From assembly GCA_036771375.1 (NCBI GenBank), contig DAIPHL010000100.1, positions 1 to 8,688 of the forward strand: DNA of 8,688 nucleotides. Direction: 5' to 3'. Both the position numbers and the translations under genes were made by a program. Below the pieces are notes generated by a model. It saw only the letters and a program-made list of their open reading frames with translations, had not been told where the DNA came from and did no database searches. Below, in pieces: positions 1-6,016 of the stretch. Each line of letters starts with the position of its first letter. Positions within the stretch are counted from its first letter, which is position 1. Source of the DNA: DAIPHL01 sp036771375. Lineage in GTDB: Bacteria > Synergistota > Synergistia > Synergistales > Synergistaceae.

Positions 1-3000
1 GGTCGGCGGCTTAATCGTGCGCTGACGCTTCACCGGCTCGGCATACAGGCGTTCGAGCCGGTTCTGATAGAGGGGAAGGCCATCCGGCTGCATCCGCTCG
101 TCTGTACGGCGTTCAACGCCGATTTCGACGGGGACCAGATGGCCGTTCACGTCCCTCTCTCGATCGAAGCCCAGACCGAAGCGAGGATTCTCATGCTCTC
201 CTCCAACAACCTGCTCTCTCCCGCGAGCGGCAAATCCGTCGTTACGCCGACGCAGGATATCATCCTGGGGATTTACTACCTGACGAGCATCGGGGACGGC
301 AAAGCGGGAGAGGGGACGTACTACAGGAATCTGGAGGACGTCATCTCCGCGCTCGACCACGAGATCGTCCATGTGAACTCGAGGATAAAACTGAAGGCGC
401 TTCCCGAGTGGAACATCGATCCCTCGGAGATCGACGAAAGGGGCTTTTTCGAAACCTCGCCGGGACGCGTCATATTCAACCAGTCCCTTTCGCCGACGTT
501 GCGCTTTATCAACAACCCGGTGAACAAAAAAGAACTGAGCACGCTTTTGGACAATACGTACGACCAGATCGGACAGCACGCCATGGTGGAGATGCTCGAC
601 TCCATCAAACATCTCGGGTACAAGTGGTCGACGCAGAGCGGAATAAGCCTCGGCATCGGCGATATCACCGTGCCGGCGGAGAAGAAGACGATCGTCGAAC
701 ACTCCCTGGAAAAGGAGACCGATCTCTCCGAACAACATGAGATGGGCCTTCTGACCGAGGACGAATATATGCGCGAGAAGGATTTTATCTGGTCGGAGGC
801 GGGACGAAAGATCGCCGACAGCATCATGGACAACATGAAAAAGACGAATCCGCTTCGCGTGATGGTCGACTCGGGAGCGCGCGGGACGCGGGGACAGGTC
901 GCGCAAATGGCGGGGATACGCGGTCTGATGGCGGATCCGGCAGGACGTATCATCGATTATCCGATCGTGGCGAACTTCCGCGAGGGGCTCAATATGTTGG
1001 AGTACTTCCTCTCGACCCACGGCGCGAGGAAGGGCCTTGCGGATACGGCCCTCCGTACCGCGAAGTCCGGGTACTTGACCAGACGGTTGGTGGACGTCGC
1101 CCAGGATCTCATCATAACCGAGGACGACTGTCACACCACACAGGGAGTCGAGGTACGCCCGCTCTCCGCGGAAGGGAAGGTCATCATCTCCCTCTCCGAG
1201 CGTTTGACGGGGCGTATTCTGTTGAGGGATCTCCATCATCCTGAAACGGGCGAGCTTTTGCTGGCCCGAGGCGAGGAGATCTCCTCCTCGATGGCTTCAA
1301 AGATCGAGAAGCTGGGCATTACGTCGGTATGGGTCCGCAGCCCTCTCACATGCGGTCTCAGGCATGGTATCTGCAGGACGTGTTACGGAAGGGATCTTGC
1401 GACCAGAAAGAAGATCGCCGTGGGAGAGGCGGTGGGCGTTGTCGCGGCGCAGTCCATCGGAGAACCCGGCACACAGCTGACGATGAGGACCTTCCATACC
1501 GGAGGAGTCAGGCAGTTTACGGGGGAGGACATCACGCAGGGGCTTCCCAGGATCGAGCAGCTTTTCGAGGTCCGGCGCCCCAAGAAGGTCGCCATGATGG
1601 CCGAACGGGACGGAGTCATCATGGAGATCCGCGAAACGGAGGGCAAACGCAAGATCATCGTCGAAGCCGTGAACGAGGACGGCAACGAGGAGCGATTGGC
1701 CTGGAACATCCCGGCGACACAGAACCTGAAGACCGATATACAGGTGGGCGCCGAGGTTAAAAAAGCCCAGGAACTGACCGAAGGCTACAAGGATCCGCAG
1801 GAGCTGCTGGAGGTGGAGGGCCTGGAGGAGGTCCAACGTTACCTCTTGGACGGAATCCAGGAGGTCTACAGGACGCAGGGCGTCTCCATCAACGACAAGC
1901 ACATAGAGACCATCCTTCGCAAGGTCGCTCCGGTCAACCGCGTTCGGATCGCGGAGGAGGGGGACAGCGCCTTTGTCGCGGGCGAACTCGTCTGGCGTGA
2001 GGACTTCGAGAGAGAAGTGGATTCCATCACGAAGGATAACGCCAGATACACGGAGGAGGCCGTCGCGTTTCTCTCCGGAAAGAAGCTGCGCAATCTCCTG
2101 GGCGGCAACGTCGGAGACCTCGTAAACAGATACAGAGGGGTCGAGCTTTCCGAGGCGGTGATCGAGGAGATCCTCTCTCCGGGATATGTCGTGTCGAGCG
2201 TCATCGTGAACGATGGAGAAGAGGATCTGCGCGTCATCGTGGGAGAAGCCGCGTTTCGGCATACCCTCGAGGGCCTTGTTTTGATACAGGATTGCGATTT
2301 GGGTGACGATCGGGTCATTCGGGCCGGAAAGACCCTCGATGCCCAGGATTTGAACGAGATCGTAAAGCGCCGGCCGGGAACGATGGTGCTCTGTGACACG
2401 GAAGCGCTGGATGCCATGAAGGACAACGGCTATCTCGCGGACGACATCGTCGTCGACGGCGAGATCGTGGCACGAAAGGACACGATGATCGACGCGGATC
2501 TCCTGAAGGTTCTGCGCGATGGTGCGGTCAAATCGGTCAATGTCTGGAAGACGATCGACGTGATCAACATTCAGGACGCCATGCACCACGTGTTGATCGA
2601 CCATTATTTCTGCAAGCCTCTGACACAGGCCCTGGGAAGGGATGGAAACGAGCTCGACGCCATGCCCAGGATGGTCGACGGAGGCGTCGTTCGTGGAATC
2701 GTGGAGGGCTCGATCGTCGCGGTGAATCTCGAAGGAGACATCCTTACGAGGGAAAAGCTGGTACAGCAGGTTCTCAAAGAGAAAATTTCCAACAGGATCG
2801 TTCTGGAGCCCGTTTATGATGAAGAAGGCAACGTGCTCGCAGAGTCCGGGGAGAAGGCAAGCCAGCAGGTGATCGATCGCATCGTTGTGGCCTGCCCGGA
2901 TCAGGTGACGGTGCGTGCGGAGTCGGCTCCGACCGACGAGAGGATGATCGTGCAGAGGATATCCTTCATTCGTCGGCTGAGGGACGTGCCGGAGAGCCGT

Positions 3001-3282
3001 CCCGTCGTCCTGGGCGTTACGAAGGCGGCCCTTGCGACGGATAGCTTCCTTTCGGCCGCCTCGTTCCAGCAGACGGCCCAAATCCTCTCCGCGGCGGCGG
3101 TCCGGGGTGTCGTCGACGAACTACAGGGGCTGAAGGAAAACGTGATCATCGGCCTTTTGATCCCGGCCGGAACCGGCATAGAGCGTTATTCCAAGGTCAA
3201 TGTCTCGGAGAAGAACGAAGAGGTCGCGGACACGCCCTGGAACCCGGACGAGGGAGCGGAGGCGGAAGAACTTCGGGAATGA
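1..3282 (+). CDS. rpoC: DNA-directed RNA polymerase subunit beta' (5'-truncated by window edge)
   Basis: Catalytic largest subunit of bacterial RNA polymerase; with beta it forms the active centre that makes RNA. The frame is open from base 1, so the N-terminal part (zinc ribbon, clamp, lid) lies outside; 1093 residues are present. Seen in order, counting base 1 as codon 1: NADFDGDQ at residues 39-46 with the three Mg-binding Asp (41, 43, 45); the F-loop/bridge-helix region near 320-370 (HGARKGLADTAL); the second zinc site, one Cys in DDCHT near 376 and C-x6-C-x2-C near 451-461; the trigger loop near 484-502 (QSIGEPGTQLTMRTFHTGG); and the conserved C-terminal block (TDSFLSAASFQQT, GLKENVIIG, PAGTG). 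There is no E. coli-type SI3 insertion in the trigger loop. Odd: about 310 extra residues (roughly 677-987) precede the final conserved block. The usual NRAPTLHR reads NRALTLHR at the extreme left edge. Identification is certain. Confidence 0.98.
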   Translation, partial: GRRLNRALTLHRLGIQAFEPVLIEGKAIRLHPLVCTAFNADFDGDQMAVHVPLSIEAQTEARILMLSSNNLLSPASGKSVVTPTQDIILGIYYLTSIGDGKAGEGTYYRNLEDVISALDHEIVHVNSRIKLKALPEWNIDPSEIDERGFFETSPGRVIFNQSLSPTLRFINNPVNKKELSTLLDNTYDQIGQHAMVEMLDSIKHLGYKWSTQSGISLGIGDITVPAEKKTIVEHSLEKETDLSEQHEMGLLTEDEYMREKDFIWSEAGRKIADSIMDNMKKTNPLRVMVDSGARGTRGQVAQMAGIRGLMADPAGRIIDYPIVANFREGLNMLEYFLSTHGARKGLADTALRTAKSGYLTRRLVDVAQDLIITEDDCHTTQGVEVRPLSAEGKVIISLSERLTGRILLRDLHHPETGELLLARGEEISSSMASKIEKLGITSVWVRSPLTCGLRHGICRTCYGRDLATRKKIAVGEAVGVVAAQSIGEPGTQLTMRTFHTGGVRQFTGEDITQGLPRIEQLFEVRRPKKVAMMAERDGVIMEIRETEGKRKIIVEAVNEDGNEERLAWNIPATQNLKTDIQVGAEVKKAQELTEGYKDPQELLEVEGLEEVQRYLLDGIQEVYRTQGVSINDKHIETILRKVAPVNRVRIAEEGDSAFVAGELVWREDFEREVDSITKDNARYTEEAVAFLSGKKLRNLLGGNVGDLVNRYRGVELSEAVIEEILSPGYVVSSVIVNDGEEDLRVIVGEAAFRHTLEGLVLIQDCDLGDDRVIRAGKTLDAQDLNEIVKRRPGTMVLCDTEALDAMKDNGYLADDIVVDGEIVARKDTMIDADLLKVLRDGAVKSVNVWKTIDVINIQDAMHHVLIDHYFCKPLTQALGRDGNELDAMPRMVDGGVVRGIVEGSIVAVNLEGDILTREKLVQQVLKEKISNRIVLEPVYDEEGNVLAESGEKASQQVIDRIVVACPDQVTVRAESAPTDERMIVQRISFIRRLRDVPESRPVVLGVTKAALATDSFLSAASFQQTAQILSAAAVRGVVDELQGLKENVIIGLLIPAGTGIERYSKVNVSEKNEEVADTPWNPDEGAEAEELRE
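2030..2960 (+). other. Lineage-specific insertion in the beta' C-terminal region with repeated modules
   Basis: In B. subtilis and E. coli beta', the segment equivalent to RKVAPVNRVRIAEEGDSAF is followed within a few dozen residues by the LLGITKASL block. Here the two are separated by about 310 additional in-frame residues. Inside the insert at least four stretches (about 2263-2415, 2446-2555, 2704-2810 and 2815-2925) share the pattern G-hydrophobic-hydrophobic, then an Ile/Leu-led helix-like segment, then V-x-V. This pattern resembles the native barrel segment at about 1204-1350 (GRILLRD ... GITSVWVRS). I read these as sandwich-barrel-like repeats, which is inference. The frame is unbroken and base composition matches the rest of rpoC, so it is a real part of the protein and not an inserted element. 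Confidence 0.7.
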
Positions 3283-3360
3283 AAATGAATGGGGCCCGGT
3301 CCGTCGTCCTCCGAGAGAACGTTGGACGAGGATCGCATATGAGTATGAGAGAGAAGACAT

Positions 3361-3397
3361 CGAAACCGCGGGGGATCGCCCCGCGGTTTCGTATTTT
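3361..3397 (+). terminator. Intrinsic terminator after rpoC
   Basis: A perfect 13-bp stem (CGAAACCGCGGGG at 3361-3373, its complement at 3379-3391) with a 5-nt loop is followed by TATTTT. It lies 78 bases after the rpoC stop and closes the rpoC transcription unit. It also argues that the downstream gene pair needs its own promoter. Confidence 0.9.
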
Positions 3398-3410
3398 CAC
3401 GACTCATGTC

Positions 3411-3439
3411 TGGACATATCGATTTGGACGCGGTAATGT
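3411..3439 (+). promoter_or_regulatory. Possible promoter for the hypothetical/amidohydrolase pair
   Basis: TGGACA (3411-3416) and TAATGT (3434-3439) are separated by 17 bases. The -35 matches 5 of 6 consensus positions; the -10 matches only 3 of 6, but these are the most conserved ones. The position is right: after the rpoC terminator and about 50 bases before the Shine-Dalgarno-supported start at 3490. Weak by sequence alone. Confidence 0.3.
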
Positions 3440-3474
3440 ATTTTGTGAAGGTCCGACAGGTCGTTACCCAAAAC

Positions 3475-3480
3475 GGAGGT
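3475..3480 (+). promoter_or_regulatory. Ribosome binding site deciding the start at 3490
   Basis: GGAGGT at 3475-3480 stands 9 bases before ATG 3490. The in-frame upstream ATGs at 3406 and 3436 have no comparable site, and 3406 sits only 9 bases after the rpoC terminator tail. This makes 3490 the likely start. Confidence 0.75.
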
Positions 3481-3489
3481 GCCCCGCTC

Positions 3490-4026
3490 ATGACGATGAA
3501 GAAAAACGGACAGGACGAATTTCGCGGGATCAGAATCGAGAACACCTCTATCGTGCACAAGGTGCGCAAGGAGGGGTACCTGGGCGTGATGTTCAATAAA
3601 TCCGATTTTATGGATGCGGTCGTGTGGGCGGCCAACCTGGTGTATGAGTACAGGGATTATTTCAAGTCTCATATGCGCGAGGTGGTCGTTTCCGAGGAAG
3701 ATCTTCCCTTTCTGAAAGAGGACCTGGAAAACGCGCACTGTATTCTGATCAGCTATTATAAGATGAAAAAGAACCTGGTCCTCGCGGAGGAGTTCAAGAT
3801 GAGCCTGCTGACCGTTGCGAGGTTCCAGAAGGTCAAGACGGAGGACGTCGGAATCATGGCGGAGTGGAACGAATTTTTGCAGATGGTGCAGGAGAAAGAA
3901 GAGTCCGGAGACTTCGCCGGATACGACATCGGCAACCTGAAGGGGAGCGAACAGACGTACGAGCGGTACGCCCGTATGGTGGCCGACGAGGTGGACAGAT
4001 ACCGGGACGTGATCGCAAAACTGTGA
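3490..4026 (+). CDS. Hypothetical protein, 178 aa, coupled to an amidohydrolase
   Basis: I do not recognise this family. The start at ATG 3490 (MTMKKNG) is chosen for its GGAGGT site; a longer frame runs from ATG 3406 (206 aa) but lacks a ribosome site. The product is soluble, with no signal peptide or membrane segment. A mixed N-terminal part (GIRIENTSIV, KEGYLGVMFNKSDFM) is followed by a mostly helical remainder rich in Glu, Lys and Tyr, ending in a charged, helix-prone tail (YARMVADEVDRYRDVIAKL). No catalytic motif, Cys pair or nucleotide-binding loop is visible. Its stop overlaps the amidohydrolase start (TGATG), so the two are very likely co-translated and may work together. Codon use matches rpoC, giving no sign of recent transfer. 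The coding call is secure from the ribosome site, overlap and codon pattern; the function is unknown. Confidence 0.85.
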   Translation: MTMKKNGQDEFRGIRIENTSIVHKVRKEGYLGVMFNKSDFMDAVVWAANLVYEYRDYFKSHMREVVVSEEDLPFLKEDLENAHCILISYYKMKKNLVLAEEFKMSLLTVARFQKVKTEDVGIMAEWNEFLQMVQEKEESGDFAGYDIGNLKGSEQTYERYARMVADEVDRYRDVIAKL

Positions 4027-4868
4027 TGGTCATCGATACGCACGTTCACATATATCCTCCGGATGTGATAAAGAAACGGGACGAAATCGCCGAACGCGAG
4101 GACTATTTTCGCTTGTTGACCGCTTCGCGCGTCCATAAATGGGCAACCGCGGAGGATCTTCTTGCGGCGATGGACGAGGACGGAGTCGATGAAAGCTGGG
4201 TCTTCGGCTTTGCGTTCAACGATCTCGGGCTTTGTCGTCACTGCAACGACTATGTCTTGGAGGCGTCTTCGAGATCGAGGGGACGGATGAAGCCGATGAT
4301 CGTCGTCCCCCCACGGGCGAAGGGCATGGAGGAGGAGATCGCCCGCGGCGCGTCTTTCGGGGCCATCGGCGTGGGGGAGTTGTTCCCGGATGGGCAGGGT
4401 TTCGATCTGCGCGGTGGGTGCGGGACGGAGGCGCTTGCCGGTGCATGTCTTGAAAATGGTCTTTTTTTGATGCTGCACACCGCCGAACCGGTCGGCAGGA
4501 AATACGCGGGAAAGGGTGAAACCGGTCCCAGGGAGGCCTTTGCATTCGCCTCCGGACACCGGGAACTTCGCGTGGTATTCGCTCACCTCGGCGGAGGGTT
4601 GTTTTTTTACGAACAGATGCCGGATGTCGCAGATGTCCTGCGCAACGTTCGATACGACACGGCCGCGGCGCCCTTTCTCTATCGTCCCTCCGTCATTCGG
4701 TCGGCCGTCTCCTCCGGTACGCTTCACAAGCTGCTCTATGGTTCGGACTATCCGTTGTTGAGGCACCAAAGATATCGTGAAATGTTCTCTGCCCACCTCT
4801 CCGGGCATGAGATACGGGCCGTTCTATCCGGAAACGCCGATAGATTTCTGAATGCTTCGAACAAATGA
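4026..4868 (+). CDS. Amidohydrolase-family metal-dependent hydrolase (Amidohydro_2, TIM barrel)
   Basis: A 280-residue cytoplasmic enzyme of the amidohydrolase superfamily, COG2159-like. Visible metal-site elements are D4-T-H6-V-H8 at the end of the first strand (IDTHVH), GELF near 117-120, His151 in MLHTAEPVG, His187 in AHLGGG, and Asp241 in YGSDYP. The C-terminal SGNADRF (268-274) matches the usual closing helix of the family. Length is normal for the compact members. Family members hydrolyse or decarboxylate varied substrates; nothing here fixes the substrate, so I name none. ATG 4026 shares its A with the preceding gene's TGA and has no good Shine-Dalgarno of its own, so translation is probably coupled. 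The frame stays open further upstream, but homology begins at MVIDTH. Ends by a small hairpin that spans the stop. Confidence 0.9.
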   Translation: MVIDTHVHIYPPDVIKKRDEIAEREDYFRLLTASRVHKWATAEDLLAAMDEDGVDESWVFGFAFNDLGLCRHCNDYVLEASSRSRGRMKPMIVVPPRAKGMEEEIARGASFGAIGVGELFPDGQGFDLRGGCGTEALAGACLENGLFLMLHTAEPVGRKYAGKGETGPREAFAFASGHRELRVVFAHLGGGLFFYEQMPDVADVLRNVRYDTAAAPFLYRPSVIRSAVSSGTLHKLLYGSDYPLLRHQRYREMFSAHLSGHEIRAVLSGNADRFLNASNK

Positions 4869-4885
4869 AGCCGTAGCGCTTCATT
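4864..4885 (+). terminator. Hairpin at the end of the amidohydrolase gene (weak terminator candidate)
   Basis: AATGAAGC (4864-4871) pairs perfectly with GCTTCATT (4878-4885) across a 6-nt loop, and the TGA stop lies in the left arm. No proper T-run follows (TTAAACC), so it may be an mRNA-end hairpin or partial terminator and not a complete intrinsic terminator. Confidence 0.35.
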
Positions 4886-4895
4886 AAACCAACCG

Positions 4896-4941
4896 TAACG
4901 AAAAGCCGCGTCCCCGCCCCTTTCGGTCCGGAAACGCGGCT
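4896..4941 (-). terminator. Intrinsic terminator of the RpiR-family gene
   Basis: Read on the minus strand, AGCCGCGT (4941-4934) pairs with ACGCGGCT (4911-4904). Including two G-U pairs, the stem extends to 12 bp around a 14-nt loop. It is followed by TTTTCGTT. It lies about 30 bases beyond the regulator's stop and separates two convergent genes. Confidence 0.65.
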
Positions 4942-4969
4942 CCTTCGAGAGTGTCTCGATGTTATCCGT

Positions 4970-5836
4970 TCAATATTTCAGGCCAAACGTTTTGTGGTAA
5001 AAACGTTCGTCATGAAGGTACTCCGCCTGTTTTTCCAGGGCATCTTTGGCCGCGTCGCCAAGATGGACGACAAGCGACGACGTCAGAAGGTGGACGAGGA
5101 AGATGGGGCCGATCACGCTGCAACCGAAAGTGGGACTGGCCGCGGACACGTGGAAGGAGAGATCCGCGTAACGGCAGACGGGGGCCGCGGGGCTGTCGGT
5201 GATCGTGACGATCTTGGCGCCACGTATTTTCCCCTCTTCAATCGCCTCCGTCACGTCGATTGCGTAACTGGGCATCTCGCATACCAGCATGAGGCTGTCC
5301 GGACGGACGAATCTGGCCTGTTCGACAAGGGAGAGACTCCCTCTTTTCATGAGAGATGTCGGGATTCCCATCACGCAGAATCGATTGTAGGCGAGCTCCA
5401 TGACCAGAGAGGAGATTCCCCAGCCGATGCAGACGATCGATTTCGCCTCTTTCGCCATTTGGCAAAACGTAAACATTTTCCCCTGATCGTATTGAGTCCA
5501 GGTATCGTCTATGTTGGCATGTTCCGTTTGGAGAATTTTCTGCGGGAGCTCGTCTTTCATGTTGACCGCTTTGCTCAACATGGCTGCCGGATTGATCTGC
5601 TCCAGGATCACGTTTTGAAAACGACTCTTGAGGTCGGCGTAGCCGCTGAATCCTAGGAGCCGCGCCACCCTGACGAGCTGCGCCTTGGATACGCTGAGTT
5701 CGTCGGCTACCTCGCCGATCGGCCGGAAGGCGGCTTCTCTCATGTTGGAAAGGAGATATTCGGTCACTCTTTTCGCTTTATTGGGCATTCCTGCCACTTT
5801 CTGTAACATCATACTTTGCAAGTCGGTGCTGTCCAT
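4970..5836 (-). CDS. RpiR/MurR-family transcriptional regulator (HTH plus SIS domain)
   Basis: A 288-residue DNA-binding regulator of normal family length. The N-terminal RpiR-type helix-turn-helix spans about residues 5-78; its core (PIGEVADELSVSKAQLVRVA, 39-58) is followed by the hallmark LGFSGYADLK (61-70). The SIS domain spans about 125-255, with IGWGISS (137-143) corresponding to the usual GxGxS loop and ITDSPAAPVCRYADL (212-226) to the later conserved stretch. Family members sense phosphorylated sugars through the SIS fold and control sugar or amino-sugar use. Odd: the normal S-x-S-G-x-T ligand loop reads CEMPSYAIDVT (186-196), so the ligand may not be a standard sugar phosphate. The start is backed by GGGAG 8 bases upstream and by a good promoter. 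Neighbouring genes do not reveal its target. Confidence 0.93.
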   Translation of the reverse strand: MDSTDLQSMMLQKVAGMPNKAKRVTEYLLSNMREAAFRPIGEVADELSVSKAQLVRVARLLGFSGYADLKSRFQNVILEQINPAAMLSKAVNMKDELPQKILQTEHANIDDTWTQYDQGKMFTFCQMAKEAKSIVCIGWGISSLVMELAYNRFCVMGIPTSLMKRGSLSLVEQARFVRPDSLMLVCEMPSYAIDVTEAIEEGKIRGAKIVTITDSPAAPVCRYADLSFHVSAASPTFGCSVIGPIFLVHLLTSSLVVHLGDAAKDALEKQAEYLHDERFYHKTFGLKY

Positions 5837-5844
5837 TTACAACT

Positions 5845-5849
5845 CTCCC
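5845..5849 (-). promoter_or_regulatory. Ribosome binding site of the RpiR-family gene
   Basis: On the minus strand AGGGAGAG (core GGGAG at 5849-5845) lies 8 bases before ATG 5836 and supports that start. Confidence 0.7.
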
Positions 5850-5877
5850 TATCATTGATTTCTATTTACAAAACTAA

Positions 5878-5906
5878 ATTTTAACTTCCGAAAAATGACA
5901 AGTCAA
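5878..5906 (-). promoter_or_regulatory. Sigma70-type promoter of the RpiR-family gene
   Basis: On the minus strand TTGACT (5906-5901), a 17-base spacer and TAAAAT (5883-5878) each match 5 of 6 consensus positions. The predicted transcription start near 5871 gives a leader of about 35 bases containing the ribosome site. The surrounding 5840-5940 stretch is AT-rich compared with the flanking genes, as expected of a promoter. Confidence 0.75.
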
Positions 5907-5916
5907 CATCAGTTGA
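5903..5916. promoter_or_regulatory. Short inverted repeat overlapping the -35 box (possible operator)
   Basis: TCAAC-ATCA-GTTGA is a perfect 5+5 inverted repeat that covers most of the -35 element. A regulator bound here would block the promoter, so autoregulation by the adjacent RpiR-family protein is conceivable. It is short enough to be chance. Confidence 0.3.
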
Positions 5917-6016
5917 ATGAAAATGTACTCAAGGACGATAAACAATCCATTCCGAAGATTCCCGGGGGGATCCGACGATGTTCAAACAGGCGGAAAAACG
6001 ATGTGCGGCTTGTCAC

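Noticed and set aside
321..953. Minus-strand frame of 210 codons at the left of rpoC
   Set aside because: Fully antisense to the conserved beta' core; Ser-rich composition typical of an antisense shadow.
1297..3081. Long minus-strand open frame (594 codons) inside rpoC
   Set aside because: It lies antisense to certain rpoC coding sequence in a GC-rich region where antisense stops are rare. The translation is rich in His, Asp and Arg with no family motif and no ribosome site.
3406..3489. N-terminal extension of the hypothetical protein from ATG 3406 or 3436
   Set aside because: These starts lack a Shine-Dalgarno, and 3406 begins directly after the terminator tail. GGAGGT points to ATG 3490. 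The extension stays possible but less likely.
3279..3599. Plus-strand frame starting just before the rpoC stop (106 codons)
   Set aside because: It would read straight through the rpoC terminator stem, and it overlaps the better-supported 3490-4026 gene in another frame.
3756..4808. Minus-strand frame of 350 codons across the amidohydrolase
   Set aside because: Antisense to a clear amidohydrolase with all metal-site motifs; the translation shows no recognisable domain.
4994..5656. Plus-strand frame of 220 codons opposite the RpiR-family gene
   Set aside because: Antisense shadow: the minus strand has the HTH and SIS motifs, a promoter and a ribosome site.
5941..6016. Possible terminator after the chemoreceptor (TTCCGAAGATTCCCGG and GGGGGATCCGACGA)
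   Set aside because: Pairing is short and interrupted, and no T-run follows on the minus strand. I would not call it a terminator.
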